From: Salibacterium aidingense DSM 18341
GTDB taxonomy: Bacteria > Bacillota > Bacilli > Bacillales > Marinococcaceae
DNA length: 64,000 bases
NCBI RefSeq assembly: GCF_000429685.1
Contig: NZ_AUCI01000001.1
Span: 62,001-126,000 of the forward strand
Direction: 5' to 3'
The notes beneath the pieces were generated by a model. That model was not told the DNA's origin, ran no database searches, and saw only the letters and a list, made by a program, of their open reading frames with translations. The translations under genes were made by a program, and so were the position numbers. Below, piece after piece: positions 45,073 through 53,506 of the stretch. Position 1 is the first letter of the stretch. Every line of letters starts with the position of its first letter.

Positions 45073-45505
45073 AAAAACAGCTTCTCTTTTGTTTTCTTTA
45101 TTCCTGCTGCTCCTATTCAGCGGGATGGCCTGGGAAGCAGCCGGCTTCACAGAACTGGCCAGATTCTTTCCTTTTTACATTTCTATCATCGGCGCTGTTT
45201 TTTGTACTGTTCAAACTATTTTTTTATTAAAAGAATGGATCCGGGATAAAGAAGAAAAAAAGTCTCCTAACCTTCAAATCAAGGCTCCAACAAAATATAT
45301 CGGGTGGATTATAGGATATGTTCTGCTAATTTATATTTTTGGTCTTATGGCAGCAACCGGAACCTATTTAATCCTGTTTCTGACTATGGAAACAAGACTG
45401 AATTGGTGGAAAACTGCCGGAACCACCGTGCTTGTTTTATTATTTTTAAACTTTTTTAGTATATACATGAACCTTTATTGGCCCGAGAACTTGATGGGAT
45501 GGTGA
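45065..45505 (+). CDS. Tripartite tricarboxylate transporter small permease (TctB family)
   Basis: A 146-residue protein with four predicted membrane segments and the typical ETRLNWWKTAGTTVLV region before the last helix. The start ATG 45065 is 8 nt after AGGAGG; an upstream GTG overlaps that site. It completes the TctCAB operon and is followed by a terminator-like hairpin. Unusually, the order is C-A-B rather than C-B-A. Confidence 0.88.
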   Translation: MDKKTASLLFSLFLLLLFSGMAWEAAGFTELARFFPFYISIIGAVFCTVQTIFLLKEWIRDKEEKKSPNLQIKAPTKYIGWIIGYVLLIYIFGLMAATGTYLILFLTMETRLNWWKTAGTTVLVLLFLNFFSIYMNLYWPENLMGW

Positions 45506-45511
45506 AGTAAA

Positions 45512-45552
45512 GGAAAACCCGCTGCTTCATGACAGTATAGGGTGGGTTTTCC
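45512..45552 (+). terminator. Terminator-like hairpin after the TctCAB genes
   Basis: GGAAAACCC and GGGTTTTCC form a perfect 9-bp stem with a 23-nt loop, 6 nt after the TctB stop. The tail is TCCTCAAT, so termination may be partial. Confidence 0.5.
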
Positions 45553-45562
45553 TCCTCAATAC

Positions 45563-45578
45563 CATAAATATTATTTAT
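45563..45578. promoter_or_regulatory. Shared palindrome (operator 2), upstream of the PrpF-like gene
   Basis: Identical to the 16-bp CATAAATATTATTTAT at 42287-42302 and 97 nt before the start of the enzyme operon. Its exact recurrence before two functionally linked operons supports a common regulator, most likely the LysR protein at 41431-42291. Confidence 0.6.
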
Positions 45579-45674
45579 GATAAATAATAAATTATCAATA
45601 TTTTAATTATTGAAATGCCTCATGTAACATTTTGTTTAATCCATATCAAAGAATAGTAAAAAGGAGTGAAGAAG

Positions 45675-46874
45675 ATGGCCAGAGATTATAAGAGGATCAG
45701 GGCCGCTATTATCAGAGGCGGCACGAGCAAAGGGGTTTATCTGATGGATAACGAGCTTCCCTCTGATCCGGACATTCGAGAAAACGTTATTTTGTCTCTT
45801 TATGGAAGTCCTGATATACGGCAGATTGACGGGTTAGGAGGCGCTGACCCATTAACAAGCAAAGTCGCCGTAATAAAACCTTCTCTTCGTAAAGATGCGG
45901 ATGTCGATTATACCTTCGGTCAGGTTTCCATCGACCAGGCCCATATTGATTACCGAAGTAATTGTGGAAATATCTCTTCAGGAGTGGGTCCTTATGCAGT
46001 TGATGAGGGAATGGTCCAAGCCGTTGAACCGATCACTGTCGTACGGATATACAACACGAATACAGATAAAATTATTGAAGCAGAAATCCCTGTAGCAGAT
46101 GGCAAAGCGTTGACTACCGGAGATTGTTATATACCAGGTGTCCCTAACCCCGGAGCTAAAATTATGCTTAACTTTGTAAACTCGGGGGGAGCCATAACTG
46201 GAAAAATCCTTCCAACCGGGCAGGAAAAGGATATTTTCCAATTAAAGAACGGAAAACGAATCATCGTCAGTATCGTTGACGCCTCCACCCCGGCTGTCTT
46301 CGTCAAAGCGCGGGATATTGGTATAAGCGGTTCAGAGCCCCCTCATGATATTGAAAACAATCCCAGACTTTTGGTTTTACTGGAAGACATACGAGCAGAA
46401 GCAGCCTTGAGGCTCAAGTTTGTTCCTACAAAAAAGGAGGCAGCCACAAGATCCCAATCCATCCCAAAAGTCATTATTGTATCGGAAAGACAGTCCTATC
46501 AAGGCCTAGGCACAGCCGTAGATAAAAGTCACATAGACTTCACTGCAAGAGCGATGGCAATGGGGAAAGTGCATAAAGCCTTTGCAGTAACGGGAGGGAT
46601 CTGCACTTCCACAGCTGCTTTGATTGAAGGAACCGTTGTGCATGACGTAAGTTCTCACCAGGAAACCGGGGACATCAGAATTGGGCATCCTTCCGGAACT
46701 ATGGACTTCAGTGTCACTGTAGAATGGAACAATGGAGAATACCATGTTACCCGCTCGGCCGTTCCGCGTACTTCAAGAAGGCTGATGGATGGGCTTGCTT
46801 ACGTGCCGGCTCCCGTATTTGAAGGAAAACCAAAACCATCTGATGCCGCAGTAAAAAGCTATGAAAAATTTTAG
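45675..46874 (+). CDS. PrpF-family isomerase (aconitate-type or 4-oxalomesaconate tautomerase-like)
   Basis: A 399-residue member of the PrpF/DUF453 family, which isomerises unsaturated tricarboxylates such as 2-methylaconitate or oxalomesaconate without a cofactor. The start ATG 45675 is 8-9 nt after AAGGAG. Family motifs are AAIIRGGTSKGVYLMDNELP, GLGGADPLTSKVAVI and the Cys region SNCGNISSGVGPYAVDEG. It is the first gene of a three-enzyme operon that follows a tricarboxylate transporter, in line with tricarboxylate catabolism. Confidence 0.9.
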   Translation: MARDYKRIRAAIIRGGTSKGVYLMDNELPSDPDIRENVILSLYGSPDIRQIDGLGGADPLTSKVAVIKPSLRKDADVDYTFGQVSIDQAHIDYRSNCGNISSGVGPYAVDEGMVQAVEPITVVRIYNTNTDKIIEAEIPVADGKALTTGDCYIPGVPNPGAKIMLNFVNSGGAITGKILPTGQEKDIFQLKNGKRIIVSIVDASTPAVFVKARDIGISGSEPPHDIENNPRLLVLLEDIRAEAALRLKFVPTKKEAATRSQSIPKVIIVSERQSYQGLGTAVDKSHIDFTARAMAMGKVHKAFAVTGGICTSTAALIEGTVVHDVSSHQETGDIRIGHPSGTMDFSVTVEWNNGEYHVTRSAVPRTSRRLMDGLAYVPAPVFEGKPKPSDAAVKSYEKF

Positions 46875-46907
46875 TTTATCTCTCGTTGATAGAACAAGGA
46901 GGAAATC

Positions 46908-48410
46908 ATGGATAAACACAATCTTTCCTATGACATCATCGTTGCCGGTGCCGGGAACGCTGCTTTATGTGCCGCGATATCTGCAAGAGAAGCAGGATGC
47001 CGCGTTTTAGTCCTGGAAAAAGCACCGTTTCAAAAAAGAGGCGGAAATTCTTATTTCACCGATGGCGCTATCCGTTTTGCTTTTAACGGACTGGATGATA
47101 TTCGCAAAATCGTTTCCTTATCAGAAGAAGAAGCTGATGCGATTGAAATGCCGGCTTATAGTGAAATGAAGTATTATAATGATTTGATGCGTGTCACCGA
47201 AAATCAGAGCGACCCGGTGTTAGCAAAGCAGTTAACCAGGCAATCCTATCCCACGATAGCCTGGATGCATAAACATGGAATTTCCTTTCAACTGAACTAT
47301 GACAATCAGTCTTTTAAAAAAAACGGAAAACATCATTTTTGGGGAGGACTTCCCGTTAAAACAGAAAACATCGGAGTAGGATTAATAAAAAAGTTGAATG
47401 AACGGGCGTCAGACCTTGGGATTGATATTTGGTATGAAGCCCGAGCTATAAGGATAAATAAAAAAAATAATCAAGTTTCTTCTGTTGACGTAGAGAAAAA
47501 GGATGGAAGGCATGTTATCCCTGCAAGCAGTGTCGTTTTAGCTTGCGGTGGCTTTGAAGCAAATCAAAAGATGCGTACCAGACATATAGGGCCTGAATGG
47601 GAAGCCGCGATTGTACGCGGTACGGAATTCAATACAGGAGATGGCTTATCCATGGCTTTAGAAGCCGGAGCGGCTCCTTATGGAGACTGGAGCGGCTGCC
47701 ATTCCATCGGAACGGATTATAATGCACCTAAAGTAGGTGATTTCACAAAACCGGGGGATATTTTCAAAAAACATTCCTATCCCCTCGGCATTATGGTCAA
47801 TCAATACGGCGTACGATTTGTCGATGAGGGGGCAGATTTCAGAAATTACACGTACGCCAAATATGGAAGAGAAATATTAAAACAACCCAACGCTATGGCC
47901 TTTCAGATATTCGATATGCAGGTTCGACCCCTGTTAAGGGAAGAATATGATAAAAAGGAAGCCACCTCCTTCACCGCGGACAGCCTGGAAAAACTGGCGG
48001 ACAAACTTCCCGTCGATAAAAAAGCCTTTTTAGATACAATGAATGAATTCAATCATGCCGTCGAAGATGGATCGTTTTTCCCCAATGAAAAAGACGGGAA
48101 AAAGACAAAAGGCATTAAACCGCCTAAAAGCAACTGGGCCCTTCGAATAGAACAAGGACCTTTTTACGCCTTCCCGGTCACGTGCGGCATTACTTTTTCC
48201 TTTGGTGGTGTAAAGGCCGGGCCTAACGGGGAAGTGCTGTCTGCCGATAATGAACCAATCTATGGTCTGTTTGCGGCTGGTGAAATGATCGGAGGGATTT
48301 TTTATGAAAACTATCCCGGCGGGTCCGGATTAATGTCCGGCGCTGTGTTCGGGAGACTTGCCGGTGCCTCTGCCGCTGAATACGTCGAATCACTAAAAAA
48401 CAACACATAA
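46908..48410 (+). CDS. FAD-dependent dehydrogenase (tricarballylate dehydrogenase TcuA-like)
   Basis: A 500-residue flavoprotein of the fumarate reductase/succinate dehydrogenase family. The FAD-binding start IIVAGAGNAALCAAISAREA and the following RGGNSYFTDGAIRFAFN resemble TcuA, which oxidises tricarballylate to cis-aconitate. The C-terminal FAD motif (GLFAAGEMIGGIFYENYPGG, SGLMSGAVFGR) is intact. It sits between the PrpF-like isomerase and a decarboxylating dehydrogenase. No TcuB electron-transfer partner is nearby, so the acceptor is unknown. Confidence 0.87.
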   Translation: MDKHNLSYDIIVAGAGNAALCAAISAREAGCRVLVLEKAPFQKRGGNSYFTDGAIRFAFNGLDDIRKIVSLSEEEADAIEMPAYSEMKYYNDLMRVTENQSDPVLAKQLTRQSYPTIAWMHKHGISFQLNYDNQSFKKNGKHHFWGGLPVKTENIGVGLIKKLNERASDLGIDIWYEARAIRINKKNNQVSSVDVEKKDGRHVIPASSVVLACGGFEANQKMRTRHIGPEWEAAIVRGTEFNTGDGLSMALEAGAAPYGDWSGCHSIGTDYNAPKVGDFTKPGDIFKKHSYPLGIMVNQYGVRFVDEGADFRNYTYAKYGREILKQPNAMAFQIFDMQVRPLLREEYDKKEATSFTADSLEKLADKLPVDKKAFLDTMNEFNHAVEDGSFFPNEKDGKKTKGIKPPKSNWALRIEQGPFYAFPVTCGITFSFGGVKAGPNGEVLSADNEPIYGLFAAGEMIGGIFYENYPGGSGLMSGAVFGRLAGASAAEYVESLKNNT

Positions 48411-48429
48411 GAAGGAGGCTTTAAAACAG

Positions 48430-49506
48430 ATGGGAACGTATCAAATCGGTGTTCTGGAAGGAGACGGAATCGGTCCGGAGATAATGGAGGAAACCATTCA
48501 TGTTCTCGAAGAAGTACAAACCCAAACCAGCAATTTAGCATTACATTTCAAGTATCTGCCGATTGGACTTCAAGCTTACCATCGTCAGGGCGTTACTCTG
48601 CCCCGGGAAACAATAGACTCATTAAAGGCGATGGACGCAGGCATACTTGGCCCTTTATCAACTCACGCGTATGACATTTCAAATTCAAACATGGTAAACC
48701 CAAGCGGTTTTTTAAGAAAAGAATTGGACTTATACGCTAACGTTCGACCGGCTAAAACCTATCATGGGGTCCCTTCTTTATTCAGCGGTATCGATCTGAT
48801 CGTTGTCAGAGAAAACACAGAAGGAATGTATGCGGATCGGAATTTATACGACCATTCCGGCGAATTCATGCCGGATCCGGACACCGTCCTCTCCCTCCGC
48901 CTCATTACCCGCAAAGCTTCCAAAAGGTTAGCCAAAATTGGGATTGAATTAGCAGCTGCGCGAAAAAAACACCTTACTATTATTCACAAAATGAATGTAC
49001 TTCGTAAAGGATGCGGTCTATTTTATGAAAGCTGTCAAAAAATTGGAGAACATTACCCTGATATTTTTATAGACGATTACCATGTCGATGCTTTTGCCAT
49101 GCACCTTGTACAACACCCTCAGGACTACGACGTAATCGTAACTACTAACATGTTCGGCGATATTCTTTCGGACCAGACCGCAGGCCTTATTGGCGGTCTG
49201 GGCCTGGCCCCCGGATTGAATGCAGGGGACTCTTTCCTATTAGCCCAAGCCACTCATGGTTCCGCTCCCGATATTGCGGGAAAAAATATCGCCAATCCTG
49301 TTTCAGAGATCCTATCGGCGAAAATGATGCTGGAATGGCTGGGTATCCGCCATCAGGATCCCCAAGCCCTGCAAGCAGCTTATGCCATGGAAAAAGCAGT
49401 GGAAAAAGCATTGGCCGATGGAAATGGCACGAAGGATATCGGAGGGAACCTGTCCACAAAAAGGTTCGGTCAATATATTACCCAGTCCCTTAATTCTTTA
49501 GAGTAA
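48430..49506 (+). CDS. Isocitrate/isopropylmalate dehydrogenase family enzyme
   Basis: A 358-residue NAD(P)-dependent decarboxylating beta-hydroxyacid dehydrogenase. [20 protein letters not shown], the substrate-binding [36 protein letters not shown], the metal-binding [22 protein letters not shown] and [16 protein letters not shown] are conserved. It is more likely a catabolic enzyme for a malate-type tri- or dicarboxylate than leucine-pathway LeuB, as it follows PrpF- and TcuA-like genes. The ribosome binding site is AAGGAGG. Confidence 0.9.
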   Translation: MGTYQIGVLEGDGIGPEIMEETIHVLEEVQTQTSNLALHFKYLPIGLQAYHRQGVTLPRETIDSLKAMDAGILGPLSTHAYDISNSNMVNPSGFLRKELDLYANVRPAKTYHGVPSLFSGIDLIVVRENTEGMYADRNLYDHSGEFMPDPDTVLSLRLITRKASKRLAKIGIELAAARKKHLTIIHKMNVLRKGCGLFYESCQKIGEHYPDIFIDDYHVDAFAMHLVQHPQDYDVIVTTNMFGDILSDQTAGLIGGLGLAPGLNAGDSFLLAQATHGSAPDIAGKNIANPVSEILSAKMMLEWLGIRHQDPQALQAAYAMEKAVEKALADGNGTKDIGGNLSTKRFGQYITQSLNSLE

Positions 49507-49551
49507 CAAAGCATTCACAAATCACCTAATCTAAACATCTTCAACAGAGTA

Positions 49552-50088
49552 TTATTTAGAACATTCACTTTCGACAAAAACCGGGGCGTGCCAGGCACGG
49601 TTATTCCAAACCTGGATGAATGGTTTGTTTGAGTGCAGCATTCGATTGATTTCCCGTCTTTCTTTCAATAACACTTGCAGCGAACCCGCTACCGTCTTCT
49701 CGCAGTTTTGACCATCTACCGTTTCTATCACATACCGATAAAATTGTTGGGTCGATTTCTCTTCTATTACAAATATATTCTTCACCCTCTCCAAATCGAT
49801 ATTTTCAACCAGCTTGTCCCATTGCATATACCGCCGGACAAGATCACGGATATCAAAAAAATAGGGGTGCTCCTCGTTCGCACGATAGATTTTCAGATTT
49901 TTCTCCATTCTTGATATAATCATATCCTGGTTTGCGAATCGATTTAATTCTACCCGCACGGCATTCGTGGAATCACTGAATTCTCTCGTCAAACTCCGCA
50001 AGTATCCTTCCGTTCCTGGATCAAGGAATAATTTCAGCATAAGTCGTAATCTCGTTTTTGATGTGATTAAATGATGAAGCACACCCAT
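49552..50088 (-). CDS. Winged-helix DNA-binding protein, C-terminus supplied by a repeat
   Basis: A 178-residue protein. Residues 1-90 (LITSKTRLRLMLKLFLDPGT, then FSDSTNAVRVELNRFANQDM and YFFDIRDLVRRYM) match a widespread winged-helix family whose members often act as regulators next to polysaccharide genes. The C-terminal half is unrecognised. The last residues (RAWHAPVFVE) are encoded by copy D of the dispersed repeat. An out-of-frame TAA lies two bases before that copy, so the original stop may have been lost through a small frameshift. No partner gene is adjacent. Confidence 0.68.
   Translation of the reverse strand: MGVLHHLITSKTRLRLMLKLFLDPGTEGYLRSLTREFSDSTNAVRVELNRFANQDMIISRMEKNLKIYRANEEHPYFFDIRDLVRRYMQWDKLVENIDLERVKNIFVIEEKSTQQFYRYVIETVDGQNCEKTVAGSLQVLLKERREINRMLHSNKPFIQVWNNRAWHAPVFVESECSK
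49571..49598 (-). repeat. Dispersed stop-codon-associated repeat, copy D
   Basis: On the minus strand it reads GTGCCTGGCAC (one base different, now a perfect GTGCC-T-GGCAC palindrome) and ends CCCCGGTTTTTGTCGA. It lies in the 3' end of the winged-helix gene, two bases after an out-of-frame TAA. Confidence 0.85.
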
Positions 50089-50694
50089 TCACCTTCTTCA
50101 ATTAAAATTTGTCGAAAATAATGATTTTATGTAGAAATATATGTAATTATTGGATAAATATTGATCATTAATCCATAAAAATTTTACCCTTTTTGTAGGA
50201 CTAAAGTCAATATTTAACTTGCTGATTCTTCCTATTAAATGATAGATAAAATATTTTCATTTGAATACTTTGTTCAGCAGATAGTGAATCGTTCTAATGG
50301 AAGGAGATTACGACATAAAAGGAATAGAAGGCATATTTTACGGTTATCTTCACCTTATTCTGCCCCGCTTTCATCTCCCGGTAGAGGCCTAATCGTTCAT
50401 CCCCCTATATAATTCAAATATCCTGGTAAAAAAATTTATAGTACATTCAATTAAGATTTTAGACCTATAAACTGAAACTAATTTTAGCACGACAGTTAAA
50501 AATTTTAAATTAAAAGCCATAGAAGTATCAGGTTAATTTTTACATAAACATTAGTTAAAGATTATAATCATTACTTATAGACAAATAAAAATATTACTCA
50601 TATCATTCTATTTTATCGCAAATCCTCCTTTGTTATTAATTCTCTCTTTTCTCCCTATTGTCATGTTACTATGATGAAAGGAGGGGTTGTCGAC
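50089..50694. other. AT-rich intergenic stretch
   Basis: About 600 AT-rich bases between the winged-helix gene and a small plus-strand gene. No open frame with a ribosome binding site, no hairpin with a T tail and no copy of the dispersed repeat was seen. It probably holds the promoters of the two divergent flanking genes. Confidence 0.5.
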
Positions 50695-50925
50695 ATGAAA
50701 TCATTTAAAGTCCTTTATTACCTGGAGAAAGAATTTACTATAGCACGAGTCATCCATGCTGAAACGGCCGAGGACGCCATTCAAAAAGTAAACGAGGAAG
50801 AGGGGATGATTTGCTTCACCAGTGCAAACGGCATTTATCATCAATTTCATCGAAACGATGTCAAGCTGATCAGGCTCGGGCAGGCCGTTAAACGCAGCCA
50901 GCGCCAGCAGCAGAACGTGAATTAA
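50695..50925 (+). CDS. Small conserved-looking protein of unknown function
   Basis: A 76-residue protein; the start ATG 50695 follows AAAGGAGGGG with about 10 nt spacing. It has no signal peptide or membrane segment. The sequence (KSFKVLYYLEKEFTIARVIH, then AETAEDAIQKVNEEEGM) has the beta-alpha-beta look of small regulatory or binding folds, and ends in a Gln/Arg-rich tail. It is monocistronic with a strong terminator. The family was not recognised. Confidence 0.7.
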   Translation: MKSFKVLYYLEKEFTIARVIHAETAEDAIQKVNEEEGMICFTSANGIYHQFHRNDVKLIRLGQAVKRSQRQQQNVN

Positions 50926-50931
50926 TGCAGC

Positions 50932-50966
50932 AAAAAGCTTCAGCCGGGGAAGGGCTGAAGCTTTTT
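50932..50966. terminator. Bidirectional terminator between convergent genes
   Basis: AAAAAGCTTCAGCC and GGCTGAAGCTTTTT form a perfect 14-bp stem with a 7-nt loop, giving T runs on both strands. It serves the small plus-strand gene and probably the minus-strand tartrate-dehydrogenase-like operon ending at 51038. Confidence 0.85.
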
Positions 50967-51037
50967 GTATAGTAGTCTTTTCATTTGATGTATCGCATGG
51001 AGGAAAATTTAATGGTATCTCCATTTTAAAAAAAGTT

Positions 51038-52120
51038 CTACCTCTCATGTGCCCCGGGTTTTTGCAGGGCCTCAGCAACAGCTATTCCGACGTCTTCGGT
51101 CGTAGCATTGCCTTTCATATCCGGTGTAAGAGGCGAACCAGCTGTCATCACTTCCTCCATTGCCCGAAGGACGGCACTCCCCCATTTCTCCTCCCCAAGA
51201 AAATCAAGCATCTGGCTGGCCGACCAGACCGCAGCTAACGGGTTCGCTGTTCCTTTCCCGGCGATATCGGGGGCGGAGCCGTGGACAGGTTCAAACATGG
51301 AAGGGTATTTTCGTGAAGGATTGATGTTTGCGCCTGCGGCAAGGCCGAGACCTCCGGCAAGGCCGGCCCCAAGATCGGTAACGATGTCGCCGAAAAGATT
51401 CGACGTTACCACAATCTCAAAACGCCCGGGGTCAAGCACGAAAAACATGCTTGCCGCATCGACCAAATACGAGTAGGAAGGGACATCCGGGTATTCTTCG
51501 GCCACTTCGGCAAACACCTCATCCCAGAACACCATCGAATACTGCAGGGCATTTCCTTTGCTAATACTTGTGACCGATTTACCGTAACGCCGCCCTTGTT
51601 CAAACGCGTGGCGGATGATTCGTTCGGTCCCTTTCCGGGAAAAAACGCCGGTCTGCAGAGCCACTTCTTCCGGCTGCCCCCGGTACAGACGGTCACCGGC
51701 TCCGGCGTATTCCCCTTCACTGTTTTCCCGGATTACAAGCATATCAATGTTTCTTTTTTCTTCCACCAATGGAGACGGGGCCCCTTCTAAGAGTTTAACC
51801 GGCCGCAGGTTGACATACTGATCGAAGCTTTTGCGGATCTTAAGAAGCAGGTCCCACAGAGAAATATGGTCGGGAACCCCGGGATAGCCGACGGCACCAA
51901 GGTAGATGGCATCGAAGAATTGGAGCTGCTCGATTCCGTCCTCTGCCATCATTTGACCGTGTTCTTTGTAAAAACCGCACCCCCACGGAAAACTCGTAAA
52001 ATGAAACGAAAATCCCCCATCGAGGGCAGCAGCCTTATCCAGCACGCGAAGGCCTTCCCTGAGGACCTCTGGACCAATCCCGTCCCCGGGGATTACAGCA
52101 ATATTATGGGTTTTTGACAT
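51038..52120 (-). CDS. Tartrate dehydrogenase / D-malate dehydrogenase (decarboxylating) family enzyme
   Basis: A 360-residue NAD-dependent enzyme of the beta-decarboxylating dehydrogenase family. The segments IAVIPGDGIGPEVLREGLRV, AIYLGAVGYPGVPDHISLWD and FDQYVNLRPVKLLEGAPSPL are characteristic of the tartrate/D-malate (TtuC/DmlA) branch rather than LeuB. VIRENSEGEYAGAG, SISKGNALQYSM and [17 protein letters not shown] are intact. It is the last gene of the three-gene minus-strand operon, overlapping the aminotransferase gene by 17 nt. Confidence 0.9.
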   Translation of the reverse strand: MSKTHNIAVIPGDGIGPEVLREGLRVLDKAAALDGGFSFHFTSFPWGCGFYKEHGQMMAEDGIEQLQFFDAIYLGAVGYPGVPDHISLWDLLLKIRKSFDQYVNLRPVKLLEGAPSPLVEEKRNIDMLVIRENSEGEYAGAGDRLYRGQPEEVALQTGVFSRKGTERIIRHAFEQGRRYGKSVTSISKGNALQYSMVFWDEVFAEVAEEYPDVPSYSYLVDAASMFFVLDPGRFEIVVTSNLFGDIVTDLGAGLAGGLGLAAGANINPSRKYPSMFEPVHGSAPDIAGKGTANPLAAVWSASQMLDFLGEEKWGSAVLRAMEEVMTAGSPLTPDMKGNATTEDVGIAVAEALQKPGAHER

Positions 52121-53477
52121 TACTCAGCTGCTCCTTTACGTTCTTTTTAAATGTTGCAATGATAAACTCTAGGTCTTCTTCTGTGATTGTAAAGGGCGGG
52201 GCCATCGTTATAATATTGTTTTGTCCCTGGACGATATCGGAGGTTTTACCGACGAGGAGTCCGTTCTGTTTACAGGCGGCGAGAATTTTTTTCAAATGGC
52301 TTTCCTCAAGGGCTTCTTTTGTTGATTTATCTTTCACCAGTTCGATGCCGACGAGCAATCCTTTGCCGCGCACATCTCCGACGTATTCAAGTTCTGTCAA
52401 ATCCTCAAGGGCCATGCGGAGTTTCCTCCCCATATCTGCTGCCCGTTCCACCAGGCCTTCCTTCTCGATAATGTTCATGTTTTCCACCGCTGCTGCGCAG
52501 GCTGCCGGGTGACCGCCGAATGTATTAACGTGCCGGAAATGATCGTTTGCATCACTTCCTTTAAACGCCTCATAGATATCCTTGCGGACCGCCGTAACAG
52601 AAAGGGGCATGTAGCCGCTTGTAATTCCTTTGGCCATCGTAATCATATCCGGCTGCACATCATAATTCATAAAACCAAACGGCTTGCCGGTACGGCCGAA
52701 CCCACAGATCACTTCATCGGAAATCAAAAGCGCTCCGTGTTTTTCACATATTTCTTTCACCCGTTTCATGTATGTTTCATCCGGCATGAGTATCCCTCCC
52801 CCGGTAATAAGGGGTTCCATGATAACCGCAGCAACTGTTTCTTCTGCTTCCCACGTTATCACTTTATCAATTTCCTCTGCGCAGGCCCGATTGTATTCCT
52901 CCAGAGACTGCCCCTCCGGTTTACGGTAACTGTCCGGCGGCGTCACGTGAATAAAGCCTTCGCCAAGCGGCTCGTACTTATACTTACGCTGCGTCTGCCC
53001 GCCTGCAGCAAGCGTTGCCATCGAACTGCCGTGATAGGAACGATAACGGGAAATAAACTTATACCGTCCGGGCTCCCCGTTTTGGTGAAAATACTGGCGT
53101 GCTATTTTAAAGGCTGTCTCGTTGGCTTCCGATCCGCTGTTCGAAAAAAAGTAAATATAATCTTCGCCGAGCCATTCATTTAATTTTTCCGATAGTTCAA
53201 TGGCCGGGGTGTGACTTTGAGTCAGCGGATAAAACGGCATTTTCAGCATCTGTTCATACGCTTTTTCGGCTATTTCTTTCCGCCCATATCCAACATTCAC
53301 ACACCAAAGTCCGGACATTCCATCCAAGTATTCATTCCCGTCGATATCTTTTATCCATGCCCCTGACCCTTCGGTTACAATCAAAGATGGGTTGTTGCTG
53401 TAAGGCCGCATGGCGTGCCAAATGCTTTCCATGTCCCGCGTTTTCATATCTTCCGACGAACGATTGGTTGTAGTCAT
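52104..53477 (-). CDS. Class III aminotransferase (omega-amino acid / taurine-pyruvate type)
   Basis: A 457-residue PLP enzyme. The PLP lysine is Lys283 in MITMAKGITSGYMPLS; SNSGSEANETAFKIARQY binds phosphate, RYRSYHGSSMATLAAGG precedes it, and LISDEVICGFGRTGKPFGF supplies the Asp. The family moves amino groups from terminal amines or beta/omega-amino acids to pyruvate, usually giving a semialdehyde. An aldehyde dehydrogenase lies in the divergent operon, which would suit such a product. It begins 29 nt after the 2-hydroxyacid dehydrogenase, with GAAAGGATG upstream. Confidence 0.92.
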   Translation of the reverse strand: MTTTNRSSEDMKTRDMESIWHAMRPYSNNPSLIVTEGSGAWIKDIDGNEYLDGMSGLWCVNVGYGRKEIAEKAYEQMLKMPFYPLTQSHTPAIELSEKLNEWLGEDYIYFFSNSGSEANETAFKIARQYFHQNGEPGRYKFISRYRSYHGSSMATLAAGGQTQRKYKYEPLGEGFIHVTPPDSYRKPEGQSLEEYNRACAEEIDKVITWEAEETVAAVIMEPLITGGGILMPDETYMKRVKEICEKHGALLISDEVICGFGRTGKPFGFMNYDVQPDMITMAKGITSGYMPLSVTAVRKDIYEAFKGSDANDHFRHVNTFGGHPAACAAAVENMNIIEKEGLVERAADMGRKLRMALEDLTELEYVGDVRGKGLLVGIELVKDKSTKEALEESHLKKILAACKQNGLLVGKTSDIVQGQNNIITMAPPFTITEEDLEFIIATFKKNVKEQLSNVKNP

Positions 53478-53506
53478 ATGGGTATCATCCTTTCTCTTTT
53501 CTATGT

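Noticed and set aside
52509-53183. Long open frame (224 codons) on the plus strand
   Set aside because: It lies antisense to the well-supported class III aminotransferase, is rich in Cys, His and Arg, and has no ribosome binding site.
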